A model generated the notes under the pieces. It saw nothing but the letters and a program-made list of their open reading frames with translations. It was not told the DNA's origin and did not search any database. The position numbers and the translations under genes were made by a program. Source: JAGNLV01 sp964612145 (lineage in GTDB: Bacteria; Zixibacteria; MSB-5A5; GN15; FEB-12). Taken from it: 64,000 nt of DNA. The DNA lies in NCBI GenBank assembly GCA_964612145.1, contig CAZTBP010000012.1, forward strand, positions 73,508 to 137,507, read 5' to 3'. Shown here one piece after another: positions 52,668 through 62,778 of the stretch (the stretch's first letter is position 1; the number at the start of each line of letters is the position of its first letter).

Positions 52668-53138
52668 ATGGCGTACAAGACCTTTGAAGGCAAGCTCGAA
52701 GCGGCCGGATTCAAATTCGGAATCATCGTCAGCCGCTTCAACAACTTCTTCACCGACAAGCTGCTTGATGGCGCCTTGGACTGCCTCAAACGTCACGGCG
52801 GCGACGAGTCCGATTTCACCGTCGCCTACTGCCCGGGTGGTTTTGAGATCCCCCATGTGGCCGCCCGCATGGTGAACTCGCAGAAATTCGATGCGATCAT
52901 CTGTCTCGGAGCAGTCGTACGCGGCGACACTCCGCATTTCGACTACATCGCCTCCGAATCCGCCAAGGGTATTGCCAAGCTCGCGATGGACTCCGGCATC
53001 CCGGTCATTTACGGCGTCGTCACGGCCGACACGCTCGAACAGGCTATCGAGCGCTCCGGCACCAAGGCCGGCAATAAGGGCTGGCACGCCGCCGAGGCCG
53101 CGGTCGAGATGGTCAACCTGTACAAGGCGATTGGCTGA
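52668..53138 (+). CDS. ribH: 6,7-dimethyl-8-ribityllumazine synthase RibH
   Basis: Condenses the RibA- and RibB-derived intermediates. 156 residues with FGIIVSRFNNFFTDKLLDGA, VAYCPGGFEIPHVA, LGAVVRGDTPHFDYI (catalytic His) and PVIYGVVTADTLEQA, all family motifs. 3 nt after ribBA. Confidence 0.96.
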   Translation: MAYKTFEGKLEAAGFKFGIIVSRFNNFFTDKLLDGALDCLKRHGGDESDFTVAYCPGGFEIPHVAARMVNSQKFDAIICLGAVVRGDTPHFDYIASESAKGIAKLAMDSGIPVIYGVVTADTLEQAIERSGTKAGNKGWHAAEAAVEMVNLYKAIG

Positions 53139-53140
53139 GT

Positions 53141-53566
53141 ATGACTGATTCTCCACGCCGTCAGGCCCGTGAAATGGTGCTGCAGGCGCTCTATGCCGGT
53201 GAATACGGCAGCGCAAAGCCGGAACAGGCACTTGCCGATTTACTTGAGGAAGTTCCCCTGCCGGACCGCCACGCCCAGTTCGCCCGCCAGTTGTTCGCTT
53301 CGACTATGCGCCGGGGCGACTGGGCCGATGCCCACATCTCGCGTCTGGCGGTCAACTGGGACATTCGCCGGATTGCCGCTATCGACCGGGTCATTCTCCG
53401 GACCGCGCTGGTCGAACTGGATGAATTCCCGGATGTACCGGTGAAGGTGGTGCTCAATGAGGCGATTGAGCTGGCTAAGAAATTCTCCACCCGGGAATCG
53501 TCGCGCTTTGTCAACGGCATCCTCGACAGTTTCGTGAAGGAAGCCGATTCGGCCTCCAAGTCCTGA
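53141..53566 (+). CDS. nusB: Transcription antitermination factor NusB
   Basis: All-helical protein of 141 residues that works with NusE in antitermination at rRNA operons. Motifs: RRQAREMVLQALYAGEYG (N-terminal RNA-binding arginine-rich part), VNWDIRRIAAIDRVILRTAL and VVLNEAIELAKKFS. It ends the rib operon; the order ribH-nusB is widespread. Confidence 0.94.
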   Translation: MTDSPRRQAREMVLQALYAGEYGSAKPEQALADLLEEVPLPDRHAQFARQLFASTMRRGDWADAHISRLAVNWDIRRIAAIDRVILRTALVELDEFPDVPVKVVLNEAIELAKKFSTRESSRFVNGILDSFVKEADSASKS

Positions 53567-53629
53567 TCGCCGTAAATATACCAGCCCGCCGCGCGCACCG
53601 GCGGGCCAAAAACCTGTTCAGAAACATGC

Positions 53630-53657
53630 TGGACAGCGAATAAAAAACCGTTATATT
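53630..53657 (+). promoter_or_regulatory. Promoter of the glycosylation cluster
   Basis: TGGACA (53630-53635), 16 bp, TATATT (53652-53657), 72 bp before the DUF2723 gene. A hairpin GCCCGCC/GGCGGGC (53584-53606) just before has no T-tract. Confidence 0.52.
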
Positions 53658-53729
53658 CAAGCGTTTTGAATGCCAACAACTTAGTCCGCCAACCGCCGGG
53701 AAACCCACTGGCTTGTCGGTGACGTTTAC

Positions 53730-56700
53730 ATGGATAGAAACAGCAGTTTGAGCAACATTCGGTTTGACCGTTCCAACGCAATTATAGCCGGGATCGTCTG
53801 GCTGATAGCCATGACCATCTACGGCATGACCAAGGCCCCGACCCTCTCCTTCTGGGACTGCGGCGAGTTCATAGCCGCCGCCGGGATTCTTGGTGTGCCG
53901 CACCCACCCGGCTCGGCACTGTATATTCTCGTGGGTCGAATTTTCAGCCTCTTACCCATAGCCGAAGATATCGCTGTCCGCATCAATCTCCTCTCCGGAG
54001 TCTGCTCGGCATTTGCCGCCATGTTCGGCTATCTGATCGTGGTGCGACTGCTGCGCGGCTGGTTTGCCGATCAAGGTTCCCTGTTCAACCGCGCGATTAT
54101 TTATGCCGGCGCCGCTTCGGGTGCACTGTTTGCCGCGTTCTCGCTGACAAACTGGAACAATTCAGTCGAGGCTGAAGTCTACGGCATGGCCATGATGATG
54201 ATGTTTGCCATCATTTGGCTCGGCCTGGTCTACCATCAGCACGCCGAGACTACTTTCGGTCAGAAAATCATGATGCTGGCTGTCTTCATTGGCGTCCTCG
54301 GCATCGGCGTTCACATGGTCGTCTATATGGCGGTCCCTATTGCCGGCCTGTTTTTTGTCCTTCGCAAGGATGCTCCCAACTGGGTCTGGTTTGCCGTAGC
54401 GATCTTTTTCGCGCTCGAACTCTACTTGATTTTCGCTCTCTCGTCGCCGCCGGGGGAGGTAGCTTTTTACGTTCCCATAGCTATTGTAGCCCTGTTCTAT
54501 TTCCTCTACATGTTCTCCTATGAGCGGGTTCCTCGCTACCAGATGTTCATCGCCCTCGGTTTTGTCCTGTCGCTGGCGCCGCTGTTTGGCGACCTGCTGG
54601 CACGGTTCACCGGCGCCGATGGACTGAAGTCGCCGTTCGAGATATTAGGCGCGATCGCTTTCATTGCCACTAATCTCGGCGCTGTTTTGCTGCTGAATCG
54701 ATACCGGCAGTTCCGCAATGAGGAAAACGCCGCCCGCCACCTGCTGGCCCCGGGGGCGTTTGTTATTGCCGCGACTGTGCTTGTCCTCTTGCTGATGATC
54801 GGCTTTGACATGAGAGATCTGCCCGAGAGCGCGTACAAAGCATTCCTGCTTGGAACGGTTGTCCTCGCCGGAGTTTTCGGCTGGATTATCCGCCAACACC
54901 TGCGCTGGGATATCCTCATCGTGCTGGCCGCCGCCTCAACGGTTATAATCGGTGTCGTACCGTTCTTCTATGCCCTGGCTGTAGCCACTCTGATCATCAC
55001 TCTCCTTGGACTGGCCAACTGGCTGCCCAACTGGCGCAACGCCCTGCTGGTCCTCCTTGCCGCCATAATGGGATTCTCCGTCAACCTCTTCATTCCGATT
55101 CGGGCCCGCGAGAACCCGGCCATCAACGAAAACGATCCGACCACCGTCTCGGCCACCATCGACTTTCTCGACCGTAAACAGTACGGCCAGACTTCCATGT
55201 TCGAACGCATGTTCAAGCGCCGCGCCGAATGGGAAAACCAGTTCGGGAACCATCGACGCATGGGCTTCTGGGGATTCTTCCATGAACAGTACGGACTAAA
55301 AGGTCAATACAGCGTCCTGTTCATCCTCGTAGGGTTATTCGGTGCCTGGGAGGTGGTGCGAAGACGACCGAAAGGAGGTGTCGTTCTATCTCTCTTGTTA
55401 CTGCTGGCTTCGGTCGGCCTGATTCTGTATATGAACTTCTCCGACGGCACCCGACAACAAATTCTCACCGGCCCAAGTCATCTCGAGGTCCGGGATCGTG
55501 ACTATTTCTTCACTCCGGCCTTCATGATCTTCGGGCTGGCGATAGGAATTGGCCTGACCTTCCTTGTCAGTGCCGTCCGCGACGCTGTCGCCAGACTCGG
55601 CGGTGCCGGAAAAGCTATAACCGCGCTTGTCAGCCTCGTTTTCCTCTCTCCCGTTATTGCCGGTGCCGGCAATTACCATATCGCTGACCGTTCCGGAAAC
55701 TACATCCCGTACGACTACGGGCAGAACCTGCTGATGTCGGCCGAGGAAAACTCGATACTGTTCACCCACGGCGACAACGATACTTTCCCGCTGTGGTGCT
55801 TGCAGGAAGTCTACGGTTTCCGCACGGATGTCAAAGTTGTCAACCTCTCACTGGCCAACACCCACTGGTATATCAAACAGGTTCGCTCGAGTTTGGGACT
55901 GGAACTGCCGTGGACCGATGAACAAATCATGCAGTTGCGGCCCCAGCGGATACAGGGGGGAGGCTACTACCGACTCCAGGATGCTGTGGTCGATGCCCTG
56001 ATCGACCGGTACTATGGTGAGCGACCTGTTTATTTCTCGGTTACGGTTGGCGGCGGCGCCCGGCGTTACCGTGGTCAGCCGCTTGATGACCGGCTTACCA
56101 TGCACGGCATGTTATTCGAGGTGCAGGAACCGCACGGTGGAATCAATGTCGATGTCGATTACTCGCTGAATTTCTTTGAAAATCTGTTCCGGGCTCGCGG
56201 CGTCAACGATCCCGATGTTTACAAAGACGAGGCCACCGAGCGCCTTACCCGAAACTACGGCAATGCTTTCCTGATGGTCGCTGATACAATCCGGCGAGCC
56301 GGAGATTACGAGACCGCCGAGCGACTGGTGGCCGAGGCATGGCGCAAAGTGCCATACGCCGGCGACCTCCCCGACTTCCTCGCCAGCCTGTACAGTGAAC
56401 GGGGCAAAGTTGAAAAACTGGCGGAGCTAATCGAATCATCGGACGAGGGCAACAAGAAGTGGATGAAGGTACTGCTGGGGCGGGCCTATATGAGTCAGGG
56501 TGACACCACTCTCGGTATACAGGCGCTGGAAAACCTGATCCGCACCAATCCCGGCTATCGCACGGCGCTCGATGAACTGATGCGAATCCAGTATGCCAGG
56601 CGCAATATGGAAGGAATCAAAAACGCCCTGCGTCTGTGGATTGAACTTAACCCCGATGACCGCCAGATGGCCGGCGCACTGCGCCAGCTGGAATCGGGAA

Positions 56701-56741
56701 TGACGATCGAGGACCTGGATGCTCAGGGAGCCGGCCAGTGA
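53730..56741 (+). CDS. DUF2723 family membrane protein with C-terminal TPR (O-mannosyltransferase-like)
   Basis: Large inner-membrane protein of 1003 residues with an N-terminal half of many membrane helices and a soluble C-terminal part. The N-terminus IYGMTKAPTLSFWDCGEFIA and LGVPHPPGSALYILVGRIFS is the DUF2723 signature, a family related to GT-C protein O-mannosyltransferases that use lipid-linked sugars; WDCGEF carries the likely catalytic Asp. The C-terminal 150 residues are TPR-like (LLGRAYMSQGDTTLGIQALE). Probable role: transfer of a sugar to exported proteins. Stop overlaps the next gene (GTGA). Confidence 0.85.
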   Translation: MDRNSSLSNIRFDRSNAIIAGIVWLIAMTIYGMTKAPTLSFWDCGEFIAAAGILGVPHPPGSALYILVGRIFSLLPIAEDIAVRINLLSGVCSAFAAMFGYLIVVRLLRGWFADQGSLFNRAIIYAGAASGALFAAFSLTNWNNSVEAEVYGMAMMMMFAIIWLGLVYHQHAETTFGQKIMMLAVFIGVLGIGVHMVVYMAVPIAGLFFVLRKDAPNWVWFAVAIFFALELYLIFALSSPPGEVAFYVPIAIVALFYFLYMFSYERVPRYQMFIALGFVLSLAPLFGDLLARFTGADGLKSPFEILGAIAFIATNLGAVLLLNRYRQFRNEENAARHLLAPGAFVIAATVLVLLLMIGFDMRDLPESAYKAFLLGTVVLAGVFGWIIRQHLRWDILIVLAAASTVIIGVVPFFYALAVATLIITLLGLANWLPNWRNALLVLLAAIMGFSVNLFIPIRARENPAINENDPTTVSATIDFLDRKQYGQTSMFERMFKRRAEWENQFGNHRRMGFWGFFHEQYGLKGQYSVLFILVGLFGAWEVVRRRPKGGVVLSLLLLLASVGLILYMNFSDGTRQQILTGPSHLEVRDRDYFFTPAFMIFGLAIGIGLTFLVSAVRDAVARLGGAGKAITALVSLVFLSPVIAGAGNYHIADRSGNYIPYDYGQNLLMSAEENSILFTHGDNDTFPLWCLQEVYGFRTDVKVVNLSLANTHWYIKQVRSSLGLELPWTDEQIMQLRPQRIQGGGYYRLQDAVVDALIDRYYGERPVYFSVTVGGGARRYRGQPLDDRLTMHGMLFEVQEPHGGINVDVDYSLNFFENLFRARGVNDPDVYKDEATERLTRNYGNAFLMVADTIRRAGDYETAERLVAEAWRKVPYAGDLPDFLASLYSERGKVEKLAELIESSDEGNKKWMKVLLGRAYMSQGDTTLGIQALENLIRTNPGYRTALDELMRIQYARRNMEGIKNALRLWIELNPDDRQMAGALRQLESGMTIEDLDAQGAGQ

Positions 56742-57853
56742 ACATCCTTGCCGTGAACTGGAATGACCTGAGCAATCCATACGCAGGCGGGGCCGAAGTT
56801 CACCTCGAAGAACTCCTGCGCCGACTCGTACACTACGGTCACCAGGTAACGCTGTTCTGCTCAAACTATCCCGAGGGCAAACCGGAAGAGACGATTGAGG
56901 GGATAAGGATCATCCGGCGGGGAAATCGCTACAATTTTAACCTGATCGCGCCAAAACACCTGCGAAAGATAGCCCGCGACAATTCGTTTGATCTCTTGAT
57001 CGAAGACATAAACAAGATCCCGCTATACACGCCGCTGTATCTCAAGCTCAAAACCCTCGTAGTCATCCCGCATCTTTTTGCGACGACCGTCTTTCAGGAA
57101 ATCAATTTCCTGCTAGCCAGTTACATCTTCCTGGCCGAACGGCCGGTTGTATCGGTTTACCGGGGACTGCCGTTCAACGTAATCTCTGAATCAACCGCCG
57201 ATGATCTCGTCGCACGGGGGATACCGCGCCAGGACATCTCCGTGATCCATTGCGGCATCGACCGAGAGACCTATGCCCACGATCCCTCGGTTAAGAAATA
57301 TGACCGACCGACCATTCTGTATCTCGGGCGCATCAAGAAATACAAGTCTATCCAGCATATCATTCTCGCCATGCCGCAGATCAAAAAACACGTGCCGGAT
57401 GTCCGCCTCATGATTGTCGGCAGCGGTGACCACATCGAGTCGCTCAAAGCGCTGGTAAATAAACTCGGACTGCAAAACGATGTCGAGTTCCCCGGCTATG
57501 TCAGCGTTGAGAACAAAGTCGAGCGGATGCACAAAGCGCATGTCGCCGCGTTACCCTCGCTCAAAGAAGGCTGGGGACTCACCAATATCGAGGCCAATGC
57601 CGTCGGCACCACTGTCGTCGCTGCCGACAGCCCCGGCCTGCGCGATTCTGTCATTGACAATAAGACCGGCCTGCTGTACCCCTATGGAGACATCCCGGCC
57701 CTGGCAGATCGGTTGATCCGTATCCTGACCGACAAATCGTTGCGCCGCCGTCTGGAAACAGGCGCACTGGACTGGGCCGCAAAATTCAACTGGGACAACG
57801 CCGCTACGGAATTTGATCAGCTCATTAAGCAGGTCGCAGGGGAGCTCCAATGA
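56738..57853 (+). CDS. Glycosyltransferase family 4 protein
   Basis: Cytoplasmic GT-B glycosyltransferase of 371 residues using a nucleotide sugar. N-terminal Rossmann domain with NPYAGGAEVHLEELLRRLV; C-terminal domain with ILYLGRIKKYKSIQHII, RLMIVGSGDH and the EX7E donor-binding motif KEGWGLTNIEANA. GTG start. It overlaps the genes on both sides by 4 nt. Substrate unknown. Confidence 0.92.
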   Translation: MNILAVNWNDLSNPYAGGAEVHLEELLRRLVHYGHQVTLFCSNYPEGKPEETIEGIRIIRRGNRYNFNLIAPKHLRKIARDNSFDLLIEDINKIPLYTPLYLKLKTLVVIPHLFATTVFQEINFLLASYIFLAERPVVSVYRGLPFNVISESTADDLVARGIPRQDISVIHCGIDRETYAHDPSVKKYDRPTILYLGRIKKYKSIQHIILAMPQIKKHVPDVRLMIVGSGDHIESLKALVNKLGLQNDVEFPGYVSVENKVERMHKAHVAALPSLKEGWGLTNIEANAVGTTVVAADSPGLRDSVIDNKTGLLYPYGDIPALADRLIRILTDKSLRRRLETGALDWAAKFNWDNAATEFDQLIKQVAGELQ

Positions 57854-58890
57854 CGCTCAAGGCAAAAAAGACACTGTACGTTCTGGTCGGGATAGCGATT
57901 TCCGCAATCCTCATCTACGTCCTTCTCCAGCGCATAGACTTCGTCCAGCTGGGCAAAAAACTCAAGACCGCCAACTACTGGTGGCTGATTCCAAACGTGT
58001 TGTTCATCATTCTAACCATGTACCAGCGCGCTTATCGATGGCGGGCGATGGTCCAGCCGATCAAAATAGTTCCGTTCCATAAATTGCTGGCCGCGACCTG
58101 TGTCGGATTCATGGCCAACAATGTGCTGCCGCTACGGCTCGGTGAGTTCGTGCGGGCCTACTCGCTCTCTAATCAGGACAAAAAAGTTACCAAATCCGCC
58201 TCGCTGGCGACGATCTTCGTCGAACGAATGGTCTTTGACCTCGTTGCCCTGCTGCTGATATTCGGCGGCGTGCTCTATTTTTCGCACATCGAGATGAACC
58301 CGGCCATGGAGCAGGGCCTGTATGTTGCCATTGGTATCGCCCTGCTTGGAATCCTCTTTATGGTAACCCTCGCGCTAAAACCGTCACAAGCCGGTGCACT
58401 GCTTGCCCGTTATCTGTTTTTTGTCCCACGACGATGGCGTGAGAAACTTGCCGGCCTCGTTCTCAAGTTCTCCCGCGGACTCGAATTCCTCACCAGTGTC
58501 AAGAGCGTCCTCTGGGTAGGTTTTCAGACCATGATGATCTGGCTATTGATGGGTCTCTCCAATATTTTCGTCTTCAAGGCAATGGGAATGGATCTGCCGC
58601 TCAATGCAGCGTACTACGTCCTGGTGCTTGTGTCCCTTTCTATTCTAATCCCGTCTACACCCGGTTTTGTTGGAGTATTTCACGCCGGTGTTGTTCTCGC
58701 GCTGCAGCCGTATGAAATAGGCAAAGAAGCTGCCACCGCCTGTGCAATCGTCCTCCACGCCGCCCAGTATATCGTTGTCACCCTTCTGGGCTTCTACTTC
58801 CTCAAGAAAGAGCATCTCTCGCTGAAGAAGCTTGAGGAAGAAGCCACTGAAAGCGAACTGACCGGGGTACCGCCCCAGGCGGCATCCTAA
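57850..58890 (+). CDS. Lysylphosphatidylglycerol synthase TM-family (flippase-like) membrane protein
   Basis: Integral membrane protein of 346 residues with about eight helices, UPF0104/TIGR00374 type. Motifs: ANNVLPLRLGEFVRAYSLS and IFVERMVFDLVALLLIFGG near the N-terminus, and SLSILIPSTPGFVGVFHAGVV near the C-terminus. It lacks the catalytic domain of MprF. In glycan loci this family may move lipid-linked sugars. Translational coupling with the GT4 gene supports a common pathway. Confidence 0.85.
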   Translation: MTLKAKKTLYVLVGIAISAILIYVLLQRIDFVQLGKKLKTANYWWLIPNVLFIILTMYQRAYRWRAMVQPIKIVPFHKLLAATCVGFMANNVLPLRLGEFVRAYSLSNQDKKVTKSASLATIFVERMVFDLVALLLIFGGVLYFSHIEMNPAMEQGLYVAIGIALLGILFMVTLALKPSQAGALLARYLFFVPRRWREKLAGLVLKFSRGLEFLTSVKSVLWVGFQTMMIWLLMGLSNIFVFKAMGMDLPLNAAYYVLVLVSLSILIPSTPGFVGVFHAGVVLALQPYEIGKEAATACAIVLHAAQYIVVTLLGFYFLKKEHLSLKKLEEEATESELTGVPPQAAS

Positions 58891-58924
58891 TCGCCGACCG
58901 GGAAACTGACGAGACTGCGACACA

Positions 58925-61132
58925 ATGCATGACTCAAAGTTCCGCACTGCCGTTTTCATAATCATCACCGCATCTATTCTTCTGCGCCTCGGCTTTCTCA
59001 TCTTTGGCGATGTGCTCCCGGTGATGTGGGACGCCCGACGCTACGCCGCCGCCGGGCTGGCCCTGATTTCCTACGTCGATGACTCCGGCGTCCAGGAACT
59101 ACCCCGGGACGAGCGAGAGGATCGCTATCAATTCAAGCACTACTACGACAAATACCTCGACGGGGAGGAGATTGAATGGCTGATGTACACGCCGCACTCG
59201 CTCAGTCTCGCCCGCGAGGAGATCTACTTCAGCGGACCGCTTTACCCGATGATTCTCGCTATCGTTATGTTTGTCTCGCCAATCGCCGACTTCACTATCA
59301 TACGAATCATCGGGATCGGCTTTGATGTCCTGGCCAATCTGCTGCTGATTTTTATCGCCCTGCGCCTGATCGGCCGCCGCGCAGCAATTCTCGCCGGTGC
59401 CCTTTACGCTGCCTATTTCCCGTTTATCATGACCTCGACCATGCTCCTGCTGGAGACCCCGACCAGCCTGCTGATCCTGCTGACACTTTATCTCTTGCTG
59501 CGCGGATCTGAATCAAACCGGATCCGCCCCTTGATTTTCGCAGGCCTCTGCACCGGCGGACTTGTCCTGAATAAGCCGACCGCCATGCTTCTCGTGGTAC
59601 CTTTTATGATCGGTTGGGCCGCATATACATGGGGCAACTGGCGGACCTCCCTGTTTGTCAACCGAAGCCTCTTTTACCTGACGCCCGTTGCGGTTGTCTT
59701 TATCGGCTGGACTGCTATCGCATCCTCCCACTACGGCGAGTTGACCCTGCGCGACCCGGAATACGCCGGGGCCAACATCCGTCAGTCCAGCTCCATGCTC
59801 TACGAGGGCTACGATCTCGACAAGGTCGAACCCGGCTTCTGGGATCGTCCCTATCTCCAAAACATCGCCGATGACCCGGTCGGCTACGCCGGTCTCATGG
59901 TCAAGAAATTCGACCGGCTCTGGACCCGCCCCTACAACGATTTCCGCAAAGACTTCATCCTTCCCGCCGAGGGCAACGAGTTCATCCACCTGGTCGTCGT
60001 CGTCGCCGGCCTGCTCGGTCTGCTGCTATTACTCCGTCACAATCTCAAAAGCGCCACCTGGCCTTTGCTCATTATCGGTTACTATACCGGCATTCACCTG
60101 ATTTTCCACTCTATCTCACGATACAATTTCCAGGCCATGACCATGGTCATGCTCGGCGCCGCTTACGGTATCATACTCCTCAGCGAATCCTGGCAGCAAC
60201 GCGAACGTCTGACCGGCATCTTCGCCGCCCTGGCCCTGCTGCTCGCCGCATGGCTGATCGACCCCGGCTGGTTCAACGCGATCACCGGCGCGGGGTTATC
60301 ACGTTTCGTCGTAATCCTCATCGTGCTTCTCAAAGCCGCCCTCTTCCTATACGGCCTGATCCTGCTGGTGAAACCACTATTCCGTTTTGGTAAGGCCCGC
60401 CTCGTGATCCCTCTGGCTACGGCCCTGATCATCACCATCGTCGGCGCCTCCAATACTCTCTCCCGGAACGACTGGGCCGAGTTCAAATGCCCTCTATCCA
60501 ACCCGCAGACCAAAGCCGGAATCCGCCTCTACATCTCCAATCTGCACCCGGTTGCAGAAAACGACCTGCTCGCTTTGATGGTAGACATCAACGCCGCCGA
60601 AAACACCCCATCCAAACCGAAGTTTATACTCGGCCTGGGGGAGAGGACGCAAAATTTCACCCTTGGTGAGCCGCCTGTATCCCAGGGCTTCTATCCGAAA
60701 CCGACCTACCGCTTCTACAGCCAGTTTATTCCGATGCCAACCACCCGCTTCCGCCAATACGCCGCCGTCCCGCTTGATGCTACCGCCATCGAGAACCAGC
60801 TGGACCGGATCGGCTTCTTGGATGTCTGGATATCCACCGATAACGACTACGCCATCAACCTCTGGGGCAAGGTGCCGGCCGACAGCGACGATAAACACTA
60901 TATCCCCGGCTGGCGGTTCTCATCGATCGAGCGGTTTGTTCACGAGGATGATCCCCGCATTCGTTACCCGGTGAAATACCTGTCCGATTCGACCGTTTCC
61001 TATTATATTCCGCGAACACGAAACAACCCTGCCGCGGGTGAGGACCTGTCGCCGCTTGCCGGAAAACAAACCGGCCGCTACAACATTTTCCTCATGCATT
61101 TCAAGCCCGACGGCAGCGTCCGGGTCTACTGA
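58925..61132 (+). CDS. GT39/ArnT-like membrane glycosyltransferase
   Basis: Membrane protein of 735 residues. N-terminal two thirds hold about 10-12 helices; the first loop shows MWDARRYAAAGLALI (the Asp typical of GT-C enzymes near the first helix) and later YFSGPLYPMILAIVMF. The C-terminal 200 residues are a soluble, likely periplasmic, domain with no recognised motif. Expected to use a polyprenyl-phosphate sugar. Uncertain acceptor. Confidence 0.78.
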   Translation: MHDSKFRTAVFIIITASILLRLGFLIFGDVLPVMWDARRYAAAGLALISYVDDSGVQELPRDEREDRYQFKHYYDKYLDGEEIEWLMYTPHSLSLAREEIYFSGPLYPMILAIVMFVSPIADFTIIRIIGIGFDVLANLLLIFIALRLIGRRAAILAGALYAAYFPFIMTSTMLLLETPTSLLILLTLYLLLRGSESNRIRPLIFAGLCTGGLVLNKPTAMLLVVPFMIGWAAYTWGNWRTSLFVNRSLFYLTPVAVVFIGWTAIASSHYGELTLRDPEYAGANIRQSSSMLYEGYDLDKVEPGFWDRPYLQNIADDPVGYAGLMVKKFDRLWTRPYNDFRKDFILPAEGNEFIHLVVVVAGLLGLLLLLRHNLKSATWPLLIIGYYTGIHLIFHSISRYNFQAMTMVMLGAAYGIILLSESWQQRERLTGIFAALALLLAAWLIDPGWFNAITGAGLSRFVVILIVLLKAALFLYGLILLVKPLFRFGKARLVIPLATALIITIVGASNTLSRNDWAEFKCPLSNPQTKAGIRLYISNLHPVAENDLLALMVDINAAENTPSKPKFILGLGERTQNFTLGEPPVSQGFYPKPTYRFYSQFIPMPTTRFRQYAAVPLDATAIENQLDRIGFLDVWISTDNDYAINLWGKVPADSDDKHYIPGWRFSSIERFVHEDDPRIRYPVKYLSDSTVSYYIPRTRNNPAAGEDLSPLAGKQTGRYNIFLMHFKPDGSVRVY

Positions 61133-61151
61133 GAGAGGAGCTTTACGTCTC

Positions 61152-62162
61152 ATGAAAGTCGGTGTTATTGGCTGTGGCTACTGGGGTCCCAACCTGATTC
61201 GCAATTTTGCCGCGATGGACGACGTCGAAGTAACCGGCGTGTCTGATACCCGCACCGAACGGCTCGACATCATCCGTCGCCAGTACCCCGCAATCAAACA
61301 GTTTACCACCGAGCCCAACGACCTGTTCACCTCCACCGACAACGACGCCATCGTAATCGTCACGCCCGTGTCCACCCACTTCTCGCTCGGCATGGAGGCC
61401 CTCACCAACGACAAGCACCTCTTTATCGAAAAACCGTTCACCGCTACTGTCGAACAGGGACAACGGCTTATCGATGAAGCCGCCTCGCGCAAACTGCAGA
61501 TTATGGTCGACCACACCTTCCTCTATACCGGGGCGCTCCAGACTATCAAACGCTGCATCGATGCCGGCGAACTCGGCGACCTGTACTACTTCGACTCCGT
61601 CCGCGTCAATCTCGGCCTGTTCCAGCACGATGTCAACGTCATCTGGGATCTCGCGCCGCACGATGTCTCCATTATGGATTACCTCCTGAACCGCCCCCCG
61701 CAGGCAGTCGCCGCTACCGGCGTTGCACACTTCGACAACGATGTCGAAAACATCGCCTATATCTCCGCCTACTACGACAACAACCTGCTCGGCCACATCC
61801 ATGTCAACTGGCTGGCCCCGGTGAAAGTCCGACGGACCCTGCTCTCCGGCTCAAAGAAGATGATCGTCTACGATGACACCGAACCATCGGAAAAAGTCAA
61901 GATCTATGACCGGGGCGTCGACATTGTCCACGACAAGGAACAGATCTACAACATCCTTGTCGAGTACCGCACCGGTGACATGCTCGCGCCCAAGATTGAT
62001 CTTACCGAGGCGCTCAAAAAAGTCACCGCCGAATTCTATGCCGCCGTCAACGAGGACCGTCCGCCGCTGACCGATGGTCCTGCCGGCCTGCGGGTGGTGG
62101 AGATCCTCGAGGCCGCCAACAAATCGATCCGCTCCGGCGGCCAGCTCGTGAAGATTGGCTAG
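61152..62162 (+). CDS. Gfo/Idh/MocA-family NAD(P)-dependent oxidoreductase
   Basis: Sugar dehydrogenase of 336 residues. Rossmann motif VIGCGYWGPNLIRNF, the conserved HLFIEKPFTATVEQG (EKP) and the substrate region NVIWDLAPHDVSIMDYLL. Similar to the WbpB/WlbA group that oxidises UDP-N-acetylglucosaminuronate; the acyltransferase directly downstream resembles WbpD/WlbB. I start at ATG 61152 (GAGAGGAG upstream, 11 nt before) because earlier codons in this frame lie inside the previous gene. Confidence 0.9.
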   Translation: MKVGVIGCGYWGPNLIRNFAAMDDVEVTGVSDTRTERLDIIRRQYPAIKQFTTEPNDLFTSTDNDAIVIVTPVSTHFSLGMEALTNDKHLFIEKPFTATVEQGQRLIDEAASRKLQIMVDHTFLYTGALQTIKRCIDAGELGDLYYFDSVRVNLGLFQHDVNVIWDLAPHDVSIMDYLLNRPPQAVAATGVAHFDNDVENIAYISAYYDNNLLGHIHVNWLAPVKVRRTLLSGSKKMIVYDDTEPSEKVKIYDRGVDIVHDKEQIYNILVEYRTGDMLAPKIDLTEALKKVTAEFYAAVNEDRPPLTDGPAGLRVVEILEAANKSIRSGGQLVKIG

Positions 62163-62163
62163 T

Positions 62164-62766
62164 ATGGGCGAGAAGAATTACTCCGTGCACGAAAAAGCCA
62201 TTGTCGCCACCGACCGAATCGGCGACGGTACCCGCATCTGGGCCTTCTGCAATGTCATGCAGGGTTCCGTAATCGGCGCCGACTGCAACATCTGCGACCA
62301 CTGCTATATCGAGAGCGGCGTGACAATCGGCGACCGCGTCACAGTCAAAAACGGTGTCTCGCTCTGGGACGGCATGACCATCGAGGACGATGTCTTCATC
62401 GGCCCCCACGCTGTCTTCACCAACGACGTTTTCCCGCGCAGCAAAGTGCACCACGAGATCGACCGCATTACCATCAGCCAGGGCGCGACGATCGGGGCCG
62501 GAGCCGTGATCGTCGCCGGACACGATATCGGCCGCTGGGCCTTTATCGGCGCGGGTGCTGTTGTCACCAAGAACGTCCCCGACTTCTCGCTCTGGCTCGG
62601 CAACCCGGCCCGCATGGTCGGCTACGTTTGCAAATGTGCCCGTCGCCTCGAGATCACCCTCAACAAACAGGGCGACATGCAGACTCGCTCTACCTGTAAA
62701 TGTGGCCGGTCGTATCACCTGATCGGCGACACGCTCGTCTGCGACGACAACTCCACCTCCGGATAG
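62164..62766 (+). CDS. Left-handed beta-helix sugar acyltransferase (WbpD/WlbB-like)
   Basis: Hexapeptide-repeat N-acetyltransferase of 200 residues. The repeat pattern (VIGADCNICDHCYIESGVTI, VFIGPHAVFTNDVFPR) matches enzymes that acetylate the 3-amino group of UDP-sugar uronates. The C-terminal tail is unusual: it has CKC and CKCG with a later Cys, a possible zinc-binding knuckle. A TTG at 62155 overlapping the preceding stop would also be in frame. No matching aminotransferase (WbpE type) is in the window. Confidence 0.85.
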   Translation: MGEKNYSVHEKAIVATDRIGDGTRIWAFCNVMQGSVIGADCNICDHCYIESGVTIGDRVTVKNGVSLWDGMTIEDDVFIGPHAVFTNDVFPRSKVHHEIDRITISQGATIGAGAVIVAGHDIGRWAFIGAGAVVTKNVPDFSLWLGNPARMVGYVCKCARRLEITLNKQGDMQTRSTCKCGRSYHLIGDTLVCDDNSTSG

Positions 62767-62778
62767 CGCCCCTTTGTC

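Noticed and set aside
53584..53606. GCCCGCC/GGCGGGC hairpin after nusB as a terminator
   Set aside because: No T-tract follows on the plus strand.
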